Positions 45,054-54,350 of a stretch of 64,000 nucleotides of DNA are shown one piece after another. Each line of letters starts with the position of its first letter. Within the stretch, counting starts at the first letter, position 1. Both the position numbers and the translations under genes were made by a program. The notes beneath the pieces were generated by a model. The model did no database searches. It saw only the letters and a list, made by a program, of their open reading frames with translations, and was not told the origin of the DNA. Source of the stretch: Nitrospira sp. (GTDB lineage Bacteria; Nitrospirota; Nitrospiria; Nitrospirales; Nitrospiraceae); contig VOPT01000025.1 in assembly GCA_009594865.1 (NCBI GenBank), positions 1 through 64,000 of the forward strand, in the 5' to 3' direction.

Positions 45054-47528
45054 ATGCCTATGAAGCGTAATATTGTCACTCGCCGCGGCATGAAGCGGAG
45101 CCATGGGACCGCCGGCGCAGCAGGCCCCCGCACCCTGTCGTCGCCGTTGACCCTCTTGAGCATTGGGGTGTTTGCGTTGAGCGGCCTCACCTGGCCTGCA
45201 AGCGGAATGGCCCTGGAATTGTTGGGCGGCTCAGGCGCCTCGTCGATCACGCCGGCGCAAGAAATGCGACAGGGAACGACACAGTTTCAGCAAGGCGCGT
45301 TCGCCCAGGCGGCCGCACACTGGATGAACGCGGCGCGCGGGTTTGAAGAAACCGGGCAGGTCAAGGAACAAAGTCAGGCGTTGATCAACATGGCGCATGC
45401 GCTTCAGCAGGAAGGGCAGATCCGCCGCGCGCAAGGGACGTTGCAAGCCGCACTGAAACTTTCGGAACAAGCCGGCGAGCGCGGCCTCACGGCGACGATT
45501 CTTGCTCAGCTCGGGAACACCTTTCATATGCTTGGAAAGGACGAACCCGCTACCGAACATTTGACCAAAGCTTTGACGCTGGCGCGCGAAGAAAAAAAGC
45601 CCGTGCTGGTCGCCGGGATTTTGAATGACCTGGGTAATGCCCTAACGGCACGCCGGCAATTTGCCGAAGCGATCGACGTCTATGCGGAGAGCCGGAGCCT
45701 TGCCACTGAATCGAAGCAGCAGGCATTGGCGGCCACGGCACAGATCAATGGTGCGATGGCTTTGCTGCAAAACCAGCAAGTGGGTGAAGCCCATCGGCAT
45801 CTCGACCAAGCCTGGTCAGACGTGCGTGGGTTGGGGGACAGTCAGGCAAAAACCGCCGGCCTGTTGAACATCGGTCTTGGATATCAGGAGTTGTTGGCCG
45901 CGTCGACAGGGAAATCCGGCGCGGCACGGAAGTCGGATGGAGGGAAGGGACGAGCGACGGAGGCCGTGGCTTCTCCTGGTGCTGCTTCCGGTCTGTTGCG
46001 GCAATCGTCGGACGCTTTTACCGCGGCGGCTGAAGTCGCCGGACGCATCGGCGATGCGCGCGGGCAATCGTATGCCTGGGGGTATCTGGGTGGAGTGCGG
46101 GAGCAGGAGCATCGCAATCCCGAGGCGTTGGAGTATACGCGGAAGGCGACCTTTGCGGCGCAACAGGTCAATGCGCCGGAATCTCTGTATCGCTGGCAAT
46201 GGCAGACGGCGAGGTTGCTACGCGCGGAAGGCAAGGAAGACGAGTCCCTGGCCGCCTATCAGCGAGCCGTGACGCTGCTCAAGCCGATTCATTACGAATA
46301 TTCCACTGGATACCAGGGGCGGCACCATTCGTACTACGAGTCTGTGGCGCCGTTGTTTACGGAGTATGAGGATGTCTTGTTGCGGAAAGCGGCCGCGGCC
46401 AAGACGCCCGAGCAGAATGAACAGTTGCTCGTGAAGGTCAAAGAGACGATTGAAGTCTCACGGGCAGCCGAGCTGCAGGATTATTTCCAGGACGAGTGTG
46501 TTGCGACGGTGGCAAGCCATCGCGGCGCGGGCGCGTTGGCCCCCGGCACGGCAGTGGTCTATCCGATTGCGTTCTCTGACCGCCTTGAACTGCTTCTGGA
46601 AACCACCAATGGCCTCAAGCAGGTCAGGGTCCCTGTCACGGGAGACAAACTGACGAAGGAAATTCGTTCGTTTAGGCGGTTGATCCAGGATTCCCAATCG
46701 CAGAATTACCTGTCTTCGGCGCAGACGCTGCACGGGTGGCTGGTGGCGCCTATTCAGCAAGACTTGCAAGGGACCGCGGCGCATACGCTCGTGGTGGTGG
46801 CCGAGGGTCCGCTCAGGACTATTCCGATGGGCGCGTTGCATGATGGCCGACATTTTCTCGTCGATTCACTCGCCGTGGCGGTCACGCCGAGTCTGGCGCT
46901 GACGGATATGAATGCTGCTCAACGGCGCAAAGGCAGTCTGCTGTCGGTCGGTCTGACCGAATCAGTCGAGGGCCAGGCTGCGCCGCGTTATGCGGAGACT
47001 GAAGTGCAGGCGATTAGAACGATGTATGGCGGGAAACTGCTGATGAACAAACAGTTCTCTGCGCCGACCTTGGAAGAGGAGATCAAGGATCAGGGACTGG
47101 GGATTGTTCATGTGGCGTCCCACACGGTTGTCGGCACCGAGGCGAAGGATTCGTTTGTGTTGGCTCATGACGGCAAGATCACGATGGACCGCTTGTCTCA
47201 GTTGGTCGGGCTTCAGCAATACCGGCGACAGCCGTTGGATCTGTTGACGTTGAGCTCGTGCGAAACCGCCGCGGAAGACGATCGTGCGGCACTCGGGCTG
47301 ACGGGGATCGCCGTCAAGACCGGGGCGAGGACGGCGTTGGCAAGTTTGTGGACGTCGGACGACGAAACAACGACGGAACTCGTCTCGGAATTTTACCGGC
47401 AGCTTCAGGATCCCGCGATTTCGAAGGCCGTGGCCTTGCAGCGGGCGCAGCAAAAAATTCTCTCTCAGCGCGGTCACACGCACCCGAGTTACTGGGCGGC
47501 GTTCCTGTTGATCAACAACTGGATGTGA
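45054..47528 (+). CDS. Exported TPR-CHAT caspase-like protease
   Basis: 824 residues. The N-terminus looks like a signal peptide with a long basic start (MKRNIVTRRGMKR, hydrophobic core, SGMALEL). About seven TPR-type repeats follow (residues 75-430), then a linker and the C-terminal CHAT domain (about 530-824). The caspase-like dyad is seen as His690 (HVASHTVVG) and Cys736 (LSSCETA), with the closing HPSYWAAFLLINNW typical of CHAT. CHAT proteins are cysteine proteases, some of them in programmed cell death or phage defence, but this one is predicted to be exported. AGGAGG lies before the ATG. Its close coupling to tpsB/tpsA suggests the exoprotein is its substrate or partner. Confidence 0.85.
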   Translation: MPMKRNIVTRRGMKRSHGTAGAAGPRTLSSPLTLLSIGVFALSGLTWPASGMALELLGGSGASSITPAQEMRQGTTQFQQGAFAQAAAHWMNAARGFEETGQVKEQSQALINMAHALQQEGQIRRAQGTLQAALKLSEQAGERGLTATILAQLGNTFHMLGKDEPATEHLTKALTLAREEKKPVLVAGILNDLGNALTARRQFAEAIDVYAESRSLATESKQQALAATAQINGAMALLQNQQVGEAHRHLDQAWSDVRGLGDSQAKTAGLLNIGLGYQELLAASTGKSGAARKSDGGKGRATEAVASPGAASGLLRQSSDAFTAAAEVAGRIGDARGQSYAWGYLGGVREQEHRNPEALEYTRKATFAAQQVNAPESLYRWQWQTARLLRAEGKEDESLAAYQRAVTLLKPIHYEYSTGYQGRHHSYYESVAPLFTEYEDVLLRKAAAAKTPEQNEQLLVKVKETIEVSRAAELQDYFQDECVATVASHRGAGALAPGTAVVYPIAFSDRLELLLETTNGLKQVRVPVTGDKLTKEIRSFRRLIQDSQSQNYLSSAQTLHGWLVAPIQQDLQGTAAHTLVVVAEGPLRTIPMGALHDGRHFLVDSLAVAVTPSLALTDMNAAQRRKGSLLSVGLTESVEGQAAPRYAETEVQAIRTMYGGKLLMNKQFSAPTLEEEIKDQGLGIVHVASHTVVGTEAKDSFVLAHDGKITMDRLSQLVGLQQYRRQPLDLLTLSSCETAAEDDRAALGLTGIAVKTGARTALASLWTSDDETTTELVSEFYRQLQDPAISKAVALQRAQQKILSQRGHTHPSYWAAFLLINNWM

Positions 47529-47608
47529 TGCCGATCCGTAGCATCCGTGAACGGTGTGGCATGCGGGTTCTACGGGGAGAATGCGGAATGATGGGGAGGG
47601 GGGCGAGG

Positions 47609-48292
47609 CTAAAGCTTCTTCCCCGTCATGATTTCATACGCTTCTTCGATCGTGTCGACTTCGCGGACGAGGACGTTCGACTCCGGAGTCAGACTGACTC
47701 GATTGATTCGCGGGGCGTAAAATTGCCCCCGCGGTACCAGTAGCACGTGGTAGCCCGCTCTGGCCGCAGCGGTTGTTTTTTCCGCCACCTGGCTCACCTG
47801 CCCGATTCGACCATCACCTTGCAACGTGCCCGTGATCGTGATGTCTCGTCTCAGTTGGTCACCCTTCAGCAGGGCGATGAAACCAATCGCCAAGGCTGCC
47901 TCGGCCGTTGATCCCTCTTCGCTGAGCGGACCCGTAAACGTCGCATAGAGTGACAGGGTTCCCGTCGGGCGAATGGAAGCTCCCAGACGGGTGACGGCAA
48001 ACTGGAACGCATGCTGGATCGATGTCATGCCGGTTCCGCGAACAGGAACCTGGCTGCGACCCCACCGCAACGCCAATGGGTCCGGCTGAGCACCCTCGTC
48101 CCATTTCAGCACGAACGTCGGGAAGCCAACTTGGTTTTCGGTGTAGGTCGCGACCGTGACCGGCACGACGAGAGTTCGGCTGGCATGGACGGTGGAAGGC
48201 AGGAACGACACAGACGCTAACAGCAAGAGGGCGGAGAGCGCGACGATGCCCGACACTGTGCCGCTTCTGGAAAAGAAAGTGTGTCCGCGCAT
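47609..48292 (-). CDS. Exported Lon-like (S16) serine protease domain protein
   Basis: 227 residues: signal peptide (cut near VHASR), then a Lon-type proteolytic domain without the ATPase. The dyad is readable as Ser128 (EEGSTAEAAL) and Lys172 (GQVSQVAEKTTAA), 44 residues apart; the spacing in Lon is 43. The surrounding elements (GDQLRRDITITGTLQGDGRIG, GYHVLLVPRG) follow Lon's order. The Ser block reads EGST rather than Lon's GPSAG, so activity needs proof. It should lie in the periplasm or envelope, and it converges on the CHAT gene. Confidence 0.75.
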   Translation of the reverse strand: MRGHTFFSRSGTVSGIVALSALLLLASVSFLPSTVHASRTLVVPVTVATYTENQVGFPTFVLKWDEGAQPDPLALRWGRSQVPVRGTGMTSIQHAFQFAVTRLGASIRPTGTLSLYATFTGPLSEEGSTAEAALAIGFIALLKGDQLRRDITITGTLQGDGRIGQVSQVAEKTTAAARAGYHVLLVPRGQFYAPRINRVSLTPESNVLVREVDTIEEAYEIMTGKKL

Positions 48293-48298
48293 GACTCA

Positions 48299-48326
48299 AG
48301 TCTAGATGAGGATCCCCGATTGTCAA
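48299..48326 (-). promoter_or_regulatory. Promoter of the Lon-like gene
   Basis: On the minus strand: TTGACA (48326-48321), a 16-nt spacer and TAGACT (48304-48299). The expected start point, about seven bases on, coincides with the ATG at 48292. With no Shine-Dalgarno before that ATG, the mRNA may be leaderless. Confidence 0.5.
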
Positions 48327-48564
48327 ATTCGCCGACCGTGCAGGGTGACCGATCATCGGATGTCGTCACCATGCGCTAAACAAACAACCGGAAACATTGA
48401 GTCTTTCTTTTCGGGCGCGTAGTTCCCTACTGAAAATCCTGAAGGGCTCTTCTGTCGGACTCTCTGATGCCTCTGACCCCATGCGCGTGATAATCTCGGG
48501 CGTGACGGAACCATCGACGAGCGACCTCGCGTGGCGAAGAGTTTCTCAACAGGGGAGCATGTGA

Positions 48565-49422
48565 GTGCAAGGCGCCATCCTTATCACCGGCGCATCATCC
48601 GGTATCGGCGCGGCCTGCGCGCGTTATCTTGACGGCTTGGGTTGTACGGTGTGGGCCGGCGTCCGCCGCAAGGAGGATGGTGAGGCGTTGGCTCGTTCCA
48701 CGTCCGCTCGTCTTCGTGTGCTGCTGCTTGATGTCACCGACCCCGACTCGATCGCGGCGGCGAGCCGAACGCTCACGGAGGCCTTGCCGGAAGCGGGGCT
48801 GTCCGGGCTCGTGAATAATGCCGGGATCTCTGTCGCTGGTCCGTTGGAACTGTTGCCCCTCGCCGAGGTCCGCACGCAGTTTGAGGTCAATGTCATCGGC
48901 GCGTTGGCCGTGACGCAGGCCTTGCTCCCGTTGCTGCGCCGGGCACGGGGGCGCATCGTCAACATCAGTTCGATTGCCGGGCTGGCGTCCACACCCTTTC
49001 TCGGCGCCTATTGCGGTTCCAAGTTTGCGCTCGAGGCGATGAGCGATGCCTTGCGCCTGGAGCTGGCGCCCTGGGGAATCGCGGTGACGTTGGTCGAGCC
49101 CGGCGCTATTCAATCTCAGATTTGGCAGCGGGCCGCGATGTCGGCCACACGCACCCTCGGCGTGATCGCGCCTGAAGCGCTGGCCCTGTATGCGCAGCCC
49201 TTGTCGCGGATGCAGGAAGTGATGGCGGCGGCCTCCGCCCGTGCGATTCCTGCCGAGGCGGTTGCCCGGGCGGTGGCTCGCGCGCTGACCGTGCCGTCGC
49301 CACGCGCCCGTTACCTTGTCGGCAGGGACGCGCGCTTCAGAGCGGCGTTGAAGTGGCTATTGCCCGACCGCGCTCAGGATCGCCTCCTCGCATGGTTTTT
49401 AGGATTGTCCCGCCATGCGTAA
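48565..49422 (+). CDS. Short-chain dehydrogenase/reductase
   Basis: NAD(P)-dependent oxidoreductase of the classical SDR type, 285 residues. Cofactor loop TGASSGIGAA, LDVTD (cofactor Asp), NNAG, catalytic Ser in NISSIAG and the YxxxK pair as YCGSK. The C-terminal part (RARYLVGRDARFRAALKWLLP) resembles retinol/steroid-type SDRs. The start is GTG 48565 with AGGGGAG eight bases before. The 272-bp gap before it (48293-48564) shows only the divergent promoter on the minus strand. Substrate unknown. Confidence 0.85.
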   Translation: MQGAILITGASSGIGAACARYLDGLGCTVWAGVRRKEDGEALARSTSARLRVLLLDVTDPDSIAAASRTLTEALPEAGLSGLVNNAGISVAGPLELLPLAEVRTQFEVNVIGALAVTQALLPLLRRARGRIVNISSIAGLASTPFLGAYCGSKFALEAMSDALRLELAPWGIAVTLVEPGAIQSQIWQRAAMSATRTLGVIAPEALALYAQPLSRMQEVMAAASARAIPAEAVARAVARALTVPSPRARYLVGRDARFRAALKWLLPDRAQDRLLAWFLGLSRHA

Positions 49423-49472
49423 TCGTGCGGAGTCTCTACGAACCACAGCGCGTCGAAAGAAGGGGGCGCGGC

Positions 49473-49895
49473 ATGACTGAAGGAGGGCTGGTCCGTTCGG
49501 CAGGCGGCGTGGTATTGCGGCCGCAGGAAGTGTTGTTGATCCGCGTCTCTGACATGAAAGGCCGTCCGGTCTGGTCGTTTCCCAAGGGACGACTCGATGC
49601 AGGCGAAACTCCGGCGCAGGCTGCCGTGCGGGAAGTGCGGGAGGAGACGGGCTGGTCTTGCCGCATCGAGACCGATCTCTCGACGACCGAATATTGGTTT
49701 CAGCGAGAGGGGCATCGGTTCCGCAAGACGGTGGTCTGGTTCAAAATGGCGCCGGTCGAGCTCAGCGGTGTCCCCGACGGAGAGGTGGAAGAAGTGCAGT
49801 GGGTGGAGCATACGGAAGCATTGCGGCGCCTGACCTATGCGTCCGATGCGGCGTTATTGTCGCACGCGTTGGAGCGGGACCTTTCTTCTCGATAG
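49473..49895 (+). CDS. Nudix hydrolase
   Basis: 140-residue pyrophosphohydrolase. The Nudix box is complete: G(RLDAG)E, seven residues, REVREETGW. The N-terminal VRSAGGVVLRP and PVWSFPKGR are like the diadenosine-polyphosphate or RNA 5'-cap type. ATG 49473 follows AAAGAAGGGGG. It lies 50 bp behind the SDR gene and is probably co-transcribed. Confidence 0.85.
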   Translation: MTEGGLVRSAGGVVLRPQEVLLIRVSDMKGRPVWSFPKGRLDAGETPAQAAVREVREETGWSCRIETDLSTTEYWFQREGHRFRKTVVWFKMAPVELSGVPDGEVEEVQWVEHTEALRRLTYASDAALLSHALERDLSSR

Positions 49896-49978
49896 CGGGC
49901 GATGTCCGCTGGTCGTCGATCCGAACAGCCTCTCCGTGTTCTCTGACTCTGCGTCCGGTCGTCTCCGTTCTCCGTGCC

Positions 49979-50007
49979 TTGACAAGCCTGGTGCCCTTAA
50001 CTAGACT
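49979..50007 (+). promoter_or_regulatory. Sigma-70-type promoter for the PAS kinase
   Basis: TTGACA (49979-49984), a 17-nt spacer, TAGACT (50002-50007). The best sigma-70 match in the window. It leaves a leader of about 135 nt before GTG 50150, in which I see no further gene. The gap 49896-50149 is otherwise empty. Confidence 0.55.
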
Positions 50008-50149
50008 CGGCTTCAGAGCCGTTCTGCGTCTCGCTATGGACGGCCTGAGTTCTGTACGCGCCTTCCTTCACGATTCGGCATCTCCCGGCACACGTCAACC
50101 AGTGGCGCGTTGATCAGTCATCCCCCATCGTTCACCCGAGGGCCCGCCT

Positions 50150-53100
50150 GTGTATAGTCTGGCTCGCTTTTCCCTGCTGGAAATGACCGAATGCTCCGCC
50201 GTCCTGCGTCAGCTGGGCGAGCAGTCGACGTCGTTGCAGGAGGCGGCCTCGAAAGCGGTGCACTACCTCTTCGAGACGCTCGGCGATCCGGAAACGGGGC
50301 AGCGTGATTGTGTCCTCGTCCGGTGCTTCAAGACCATTTCCTACAGCCGGTTGGATGCTGAACATCAGCAGTTGGTCAAAGAAAAGCTTGGCGGGCTCGC
50401 GCCGTATCCGGATTTGCGCTGTTTCACCCTCGTGGCCTCCGCCGGTGCAGAGCCGGATTGGAATCGTGTCGAGTGCTCGCACCGATACCGCGTCATTCCC
50501 ATGGTCAGTGCCGATTTCGTGAAACAGTTCCCGATGTTCTCGCAACTCCTGCATCAGTTTGGCGTGTCCACGGAGTTCGACGTCCGACCGGACGGTGAAT
50601 GGTTGGTCGATCTGGAAGAGAAGACGTATAACGTGTTTTATGTGCCCGATGCGGCGGGAAGTTCCTATGTGCCCGTGCAGGACGGGTTTGTCGGGAAATA
50701 CGGCGTGAAGTCGGTCCTGTGCTTCGGCGGGATGTTACCGTCGCGCGATTTGTTCGCGGTGATTTTGTTCTCCAAGACACCGGTGCCGCGCGAGACCGCG
50801 GCGCTGTGCAAATCACTCGCCCTGAGCTTGAAAACCTCGTTGTTGGCCTTTGATGAAGCCTCTCGCACCGACAATGGAGAGAACCACACCGGCTCTCTCC
50901 CTGAGCCGCCGGCAAGTCTGCGGCATCAGTCGCGTGTGGCGGTCGCGGAACAGTTGCTGCGAGTGTATGAGGATGCGGTCAGGACCCAATCGGCGGGCAT
51001 TGTACAAGCGGAACGGGCGCTCCACGACCGGGCGGCGGCGCTGGAACGGTCAGAGGAAGCCTTAGATAAGCAGACGAGAATCGTCAACTCGGTGTTGCGA
51101 AGCATGGGAGACGGAGTCGTCGTCACCGATGCCGTGGGAAGACTGGTCCTGGCGAACCCCGCTCTTGAAAGTATCGTGGGGTTTTCTCCCGGAGAGATTC
51201 CCCCGATCGAGTGGGTGGACCGGTATGAATTTTTCCATGGCGACACGGCGACGCCGTTTCAGCGCGACGAGTGGCCGCTGGCCCGTGCCTTGAGAGGCGA
51301 AAAAGTCGATTGGCTCGAAGTCTATATGCGGGCTTCGGAAGGGGTGCCGGGGCGATGGGTCAGTATCAACGCCAGACCCATCAGAGATGATGCGGGATTA
51401 TTGTGCGGGACCGTCGTGGTGTTCCATGACATCACGTGGCTCAAGCGGGCGCAGGATGCGCTCTTTGAATCGGAATATCGATTCCGGAGTCTGGTGGAAG
51501 GCGCGCGGGATATTATTTTCACGCTCTCGGCTGATACGACCATGACGTCTCTCAACCAGGCGTTTGAGACGGTGACCAACTGGTCTCGCTCACAATGGAT
51601 CGGCGAACCGCTCGCTACCCTGCTGCATCCCGACGACGCAGGTTTTTGTCAGGATGTGTTGCAGGCGATTCTCGAACGCGGCACGCCGCTGACCTGTTCG
51701 ATGCAGATCAGCACGAAACAAGGCGGGTATGTCACGGGGGAATTCGTCGGCACGCCACAACTGCGTCAGGGACGTGTCGTCGGCGTATTGGGCATCATCC
51801 GGGATGTGACCGAACGCCGCCGGATCGAAGATGCGCTCCGGGTCAGCGAAGAACGGTTGCGGTCGATCGTGCAATCGACCAAAGATGCCATTGTGCTCGT
51901 CAACGCCCTCATGAAGGTGGCCTTCTGGAACAAGGGGGCCGAGGCAACCTTTGGGTACTCGGTCGAGGAGATTATCGGCCAGCCTGTCACGACGATCATT
52001 CCGGAGCCGTATCATGAGGAGTTGGAACGTAATGTTCAGCGCGTGCGTGTGCTGGAACGAATGCACTCGACGAGCAAGACACTGGAACTCGTCGGCCGCC
52101 GGAAGCAAGGGGACGAGTTTCCCTTGGAGTTGAGTGTGACGTCGTGGAAAGGAAAATCCGATCTCTTTTTCACCATCATTATGCGCGATATCAGCGAGCG
52201 GCGGACGGCGGAGGAACAACTGGATCGCCTCCATTATCACAATCAAGTCGTCCTGAATTCGGCGGGAGAGGGCATCTACGGGGTGGATCGCGAGGGGCGT
52301 TTGACGTTTGTGAATCCGGCGGCGGCCAAGATGTTCGGGTGGGAGGTGGAGTCGATGATCGGCCGATCGTTACATGCCTTGGTGTTTCCTCCCGATCTCT
52401 GCGACCGACAGTTCGGCGAGCTGAAGTGCCCTATTGTCGAGACGATCCGGGGCGGCGAGATTCGCGAGCAGGTGGACAGCGCATTCTGGCGCAAGGATGG
52501 GACGAGTTTTCCGGTGGAATACGTGAGTACGCCTATTTCCGAACGGGGGGATCTTGCCGGCGCGGTCGTCGTGTTTAAAGATACGACGGATCGAAAACGC
52601 GCGGAAGCGCAACTGCAAGACTCTCTTCGCCGGCTGCGGAAGCTCTCGGGGCGGATGGAGGGCATTCGTGAGGAAGAGCGCGGGCGCATTGCGCGGGAGT
52701 TACACGACGAACTGGGAGTCGGCTTGACGTGCCTGAAAATCGATTTGTCCCGCTTGGGTGGTCTGCTGGGAGAACGGCTGGTCCCGCAGGACCGGGCCAA
52801 GGTGGATGAAAAAATTCGCGGCATGAAGGAGCAAGTCGACAGCACGATCACGTCCGTGCAGCGGATCGTCGCGGAATTGCGCCCGGGTGTGTTGGACGAT
52901 CTGGGGCTGGTTGCGGCGATCGAATGGCAATGCCGCGATTTTCAGCGTCGTACCGGCGTTACGTGCCACTGCGCGGTCAGCCATGAGGATTTGCGGGTGG
53001 ACCCGGAACAAGCCACGGCCGTGTTTCGTATTTGTCAGGAGGCGTTGACCAATGTGACCCGCCATGCCCAGGCGACGGAAGTGCATGTGCGGTTGGAAGA

Positions 53101-53287
53101 TCAGGGCGTGGGGCTGTTGCTGCAGGTTCGTGACAACGGGCGCGGAATCCCTCAGGAACGACTGGCCGATGCGCGATCATTCGGCCTGCTCGGTATGCGC
53201 GAGCGCGCAGGACTCCTTGGTGGAGATGTGCAGATTGACACTCTGGAAGGCAATGGCACGAGCATTACCTTGCAATTGCCTCGTTAA
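50150..53287 (+). CDS. Multi-PAS sensor histidine kinase, NarL-partner type
   Basis: 1045 residues, apparently soluble. Order: an N-terminal alpha/beta module (1-235; FETLGDPE, FCGGM-like strand) that I read as GAF-like, a coiled coil (255-300), four PAS domains (about 305-430, 445-560, 565-690, 700-820), a HisKA_3 dimerisation helix with the phospho-acceptor His852 (ELHDELGVG), and an ATPase domain (NVTRHAQATEVHV, DNGRGIP, FGLLGMRERAGLLGG). Start GTG 50150 has no good SD; ATG 50183 is an alternative. The response regulator starts 15 bp downstream, so they form a two-component pair. Confidence 0.88.
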   Translation: MYSLARFSLLEMTECSAVLRQLGEQSTSLQEAASKAVHYLFETLGDPETGQRDCVLVRCFKTISYSRLDAEHQQLVKEKLGGLAPYPDLRCFTLVASAGAEPDWNRVECSHRYRVIPMVSADFVKQFPMFSQLLHQFGVSTEFDVRPDGEWLVDLEEKTYNVFYVPDAAGSSYVPVQDGFVGKYGVKSVLCFGGMLPSRDLFAVILFSKTPVPRETAALCKSLALSLKTSLLAFDEASRTDNGENHTGSLPEPPASLRHQSRVAVAEQLLRVYEDAVRTQSAGIVQAERALHDRAAALERSEEALDKQTRIVNSVLRSMGDGVVVTDAVGRLVLANPALESIVGFSPGEIPPIEWVDRYEFFHGDTATPFQRDEWPLARALRGEKVDWLEVYMRASEGVPGRWVSINARPIRDDAGLLCGTVVVFHDITWLKRAQDALFESEYRFRSLVEGARDIIFTLSADTTMTSLNQAFETVTNWSRSQWIGEPLATLLHPDDAGFCQDVLQAILERGTPLTCSMQISTKQGGYVTGEFVGTPQLRQGRVVGVLGIIRDVTERRRIEDALRVSEERLRSIVQSTKDAIVLVNALMKVAFWNKGAEATFGYSVEEIIGQPVTTIIPEPYHEELERNVQRVRVLERMHSTSKTLELVGRRKQGDEFPLELSVTSWKGKSDLFFTIIMRDISERRTAEEQLDRLHYHNQVVLNSAGEGIYGVDREGRLTFVNPAAAKMFGWEVESMIGRSLHALVFPPDLCDRQFGELKCPIVETIRGGEIREQVDSAFWRKDGTSFPVEYVSTPISERGDLAGAVVVFKDTTDRKRAEAQLQDSLRRLRKLSGRMEGIREEERGRIARELHDELGVGLTCLKIDLSRLGGLLGERLVPQDRAKVDEKIRGMKEQVDSTITSVQRIVAELRPGVLDDLGLVAAIEWQCRDFQRRTGVTCHCAVSHEDLRVDPEQATAVFRICQEALTNVTRHAQATEVHVRLEDQGVGLLLQVRDNGRGIPQERLADARSFGLLGMRERAGLLGGDVQIDTLEGNGTSITLQLPR

Positions 53288-53302
53288 GGAAAAGGAGAGG
53301 GC

Positions 53303-53965
53303 ATGATGGAGGGAACAATGCGAAACACAGCGACCGTACGAATGTTGGTAGTCGATGATCATCCCTCCTTCCGGCGCGGAGTGAAGGACATTCTCGAAGA
53401 AGGGTTCGAAGGGGCCAGCATGGCTGAATGCGGAAATGCCCAGGAGATGCTGGATCACGTTCGCGAACAGACCTACGATCTGGTCGTCATGGACATCAGC
53501 ATGCCCGGACGAAGCGGTCCGGAGGTCTTGAAGGAACTCAAGCAACTGGCGCCCACGTTGCCGGTGTTGATTTTGAGCATGCATCCTGAGGATCAGTATG
53601 CCATCCGGATGTTCAAGGCGGGCGCCGCGGGATATCTCACGAAGGCAAGTGCGCCGGAAGAGTTAGTGCATGCGGCGAAGAAGGTCATGGCGGGCGGGCA
53701 ATATGTCAGTGCTTCCGTGGGGGAAGCGTTGGCGTTAACCGTGCGCACCGGGGGCGACAAATTGCCGCATGAGCGATTGTCGGATCGGGAGTATGAAGTG
53801 CTCTGCCTCATCGCCTCGGGGCAAACCGTCAGTGATATCGCGGAAAGCATCCATCTGAGCGTGACGACGATCAGCACGTATCGGGCGAGAATTCTGGACA
53901 AGATGAACTTGAAAAATAATGCCGAGCTGACTCGGTATGCCCTGCAACATGGTCTCGTCATCTGA
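53303..53965 (+). CDS. NarL/FixJ-family response regulator
   Basis: 220 residues. Receiver with acidic pair DDH (residues 18-20), phospho-acceptor Asp64 (VVMDISMPG), Ser and Lys (LILSMH, LTKAS). The C-terminal LuxR helix-turn-helix reads LSDREYEVLCLIASGQ and VSDIAESIHLSVTTISTYRARI. AAGGAGAG lies before ATG 53303, with a second ATG adjacent at 53306. It is surely the partner of the upstream kinase. Its targets are unknown. Confidence 0.93.
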   Translation: MMEGTMRNTATVRMLVVDDHPSFRRGVKDILEEGFEGASMAECGNAQEMLDHVREQTYDLVVMDISMPGRSGPEVLKELKQLAPTLPVLILSMHPEDQYAIRMFKAGAAGYLTKASAPEELVHAAKKVMAGGQYVSASVGEALALTVRTGGDKLPHERLSDREYEVLCLIASGQTVSDIAESIHLSVTTISTYRARILDKMNLKNNAELTRYALQHGLVI

Positions 53966-53970
53966 GAGGA

Positions 53971-53983
53971 CCGGAGTGTCCGG
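53971..53983 (+). terminator. Weak hairpin after the response regulator
   Basis: CCGGA, loop GTG, TCCGG, followed by ATTTGT. Short stem with only a partial T tract, so an inefficient terminator at best. Confidence 0.3.
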
Positions 53984-54074
53984 ATTTGTCGTGCAAACGA
54001 TGACGAGTCCTCACTGTTTTATTGTGACACACGAATCGCGCCTCTATCGATAGCTTCGTCGAGTCTCCGGGCCT

Positions 54075-54329
54075 ATGCTCTCCCAAATGACGAGGGCCTG
54101 GATTTCTAATACCGCGACATTAGTGGCCCTTTTTGACGCCGCGCAAGGCCATGCGGCTGCCGAGCGCTCGTCCGTGGATCGACGAACGGGCTCATTCCGT
54201 CATGGCTGGTCGGATCTGCTGACGAGACTGACCGCGCGCGAAGCCGCGATGTTGCAGGACCTCACCTGGTGGGGCCCGCACATGAAGCAGCGGTTGGTTC
54301 AACTCGCGAACGTGCATACCACAACCTGA
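54075..54329 (+). CDS. Small hypothetical protein, 84 aa
   Basis: An open frame between two response regulator genes in the same direction. The predicted protein is helical with an aromatic patch (LQDLTWWGPHMKQRL). No SD is evident before ATG 54075. No family is recognised. It may be real because it leads into the next frame within 22 bp, but the evidence is thin. Confidence 0.35.
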   Translation: MLSQMTRAWISNTATLVALFDAAQGHAAAERSSVDRRTGSFRHGWSDLLTRLTAREAAMLQDLTWWGPHMKQRLVQLANVHTTT

Positions 54330-54350
54330 TGCGATCCATCTGGGGGGCTT

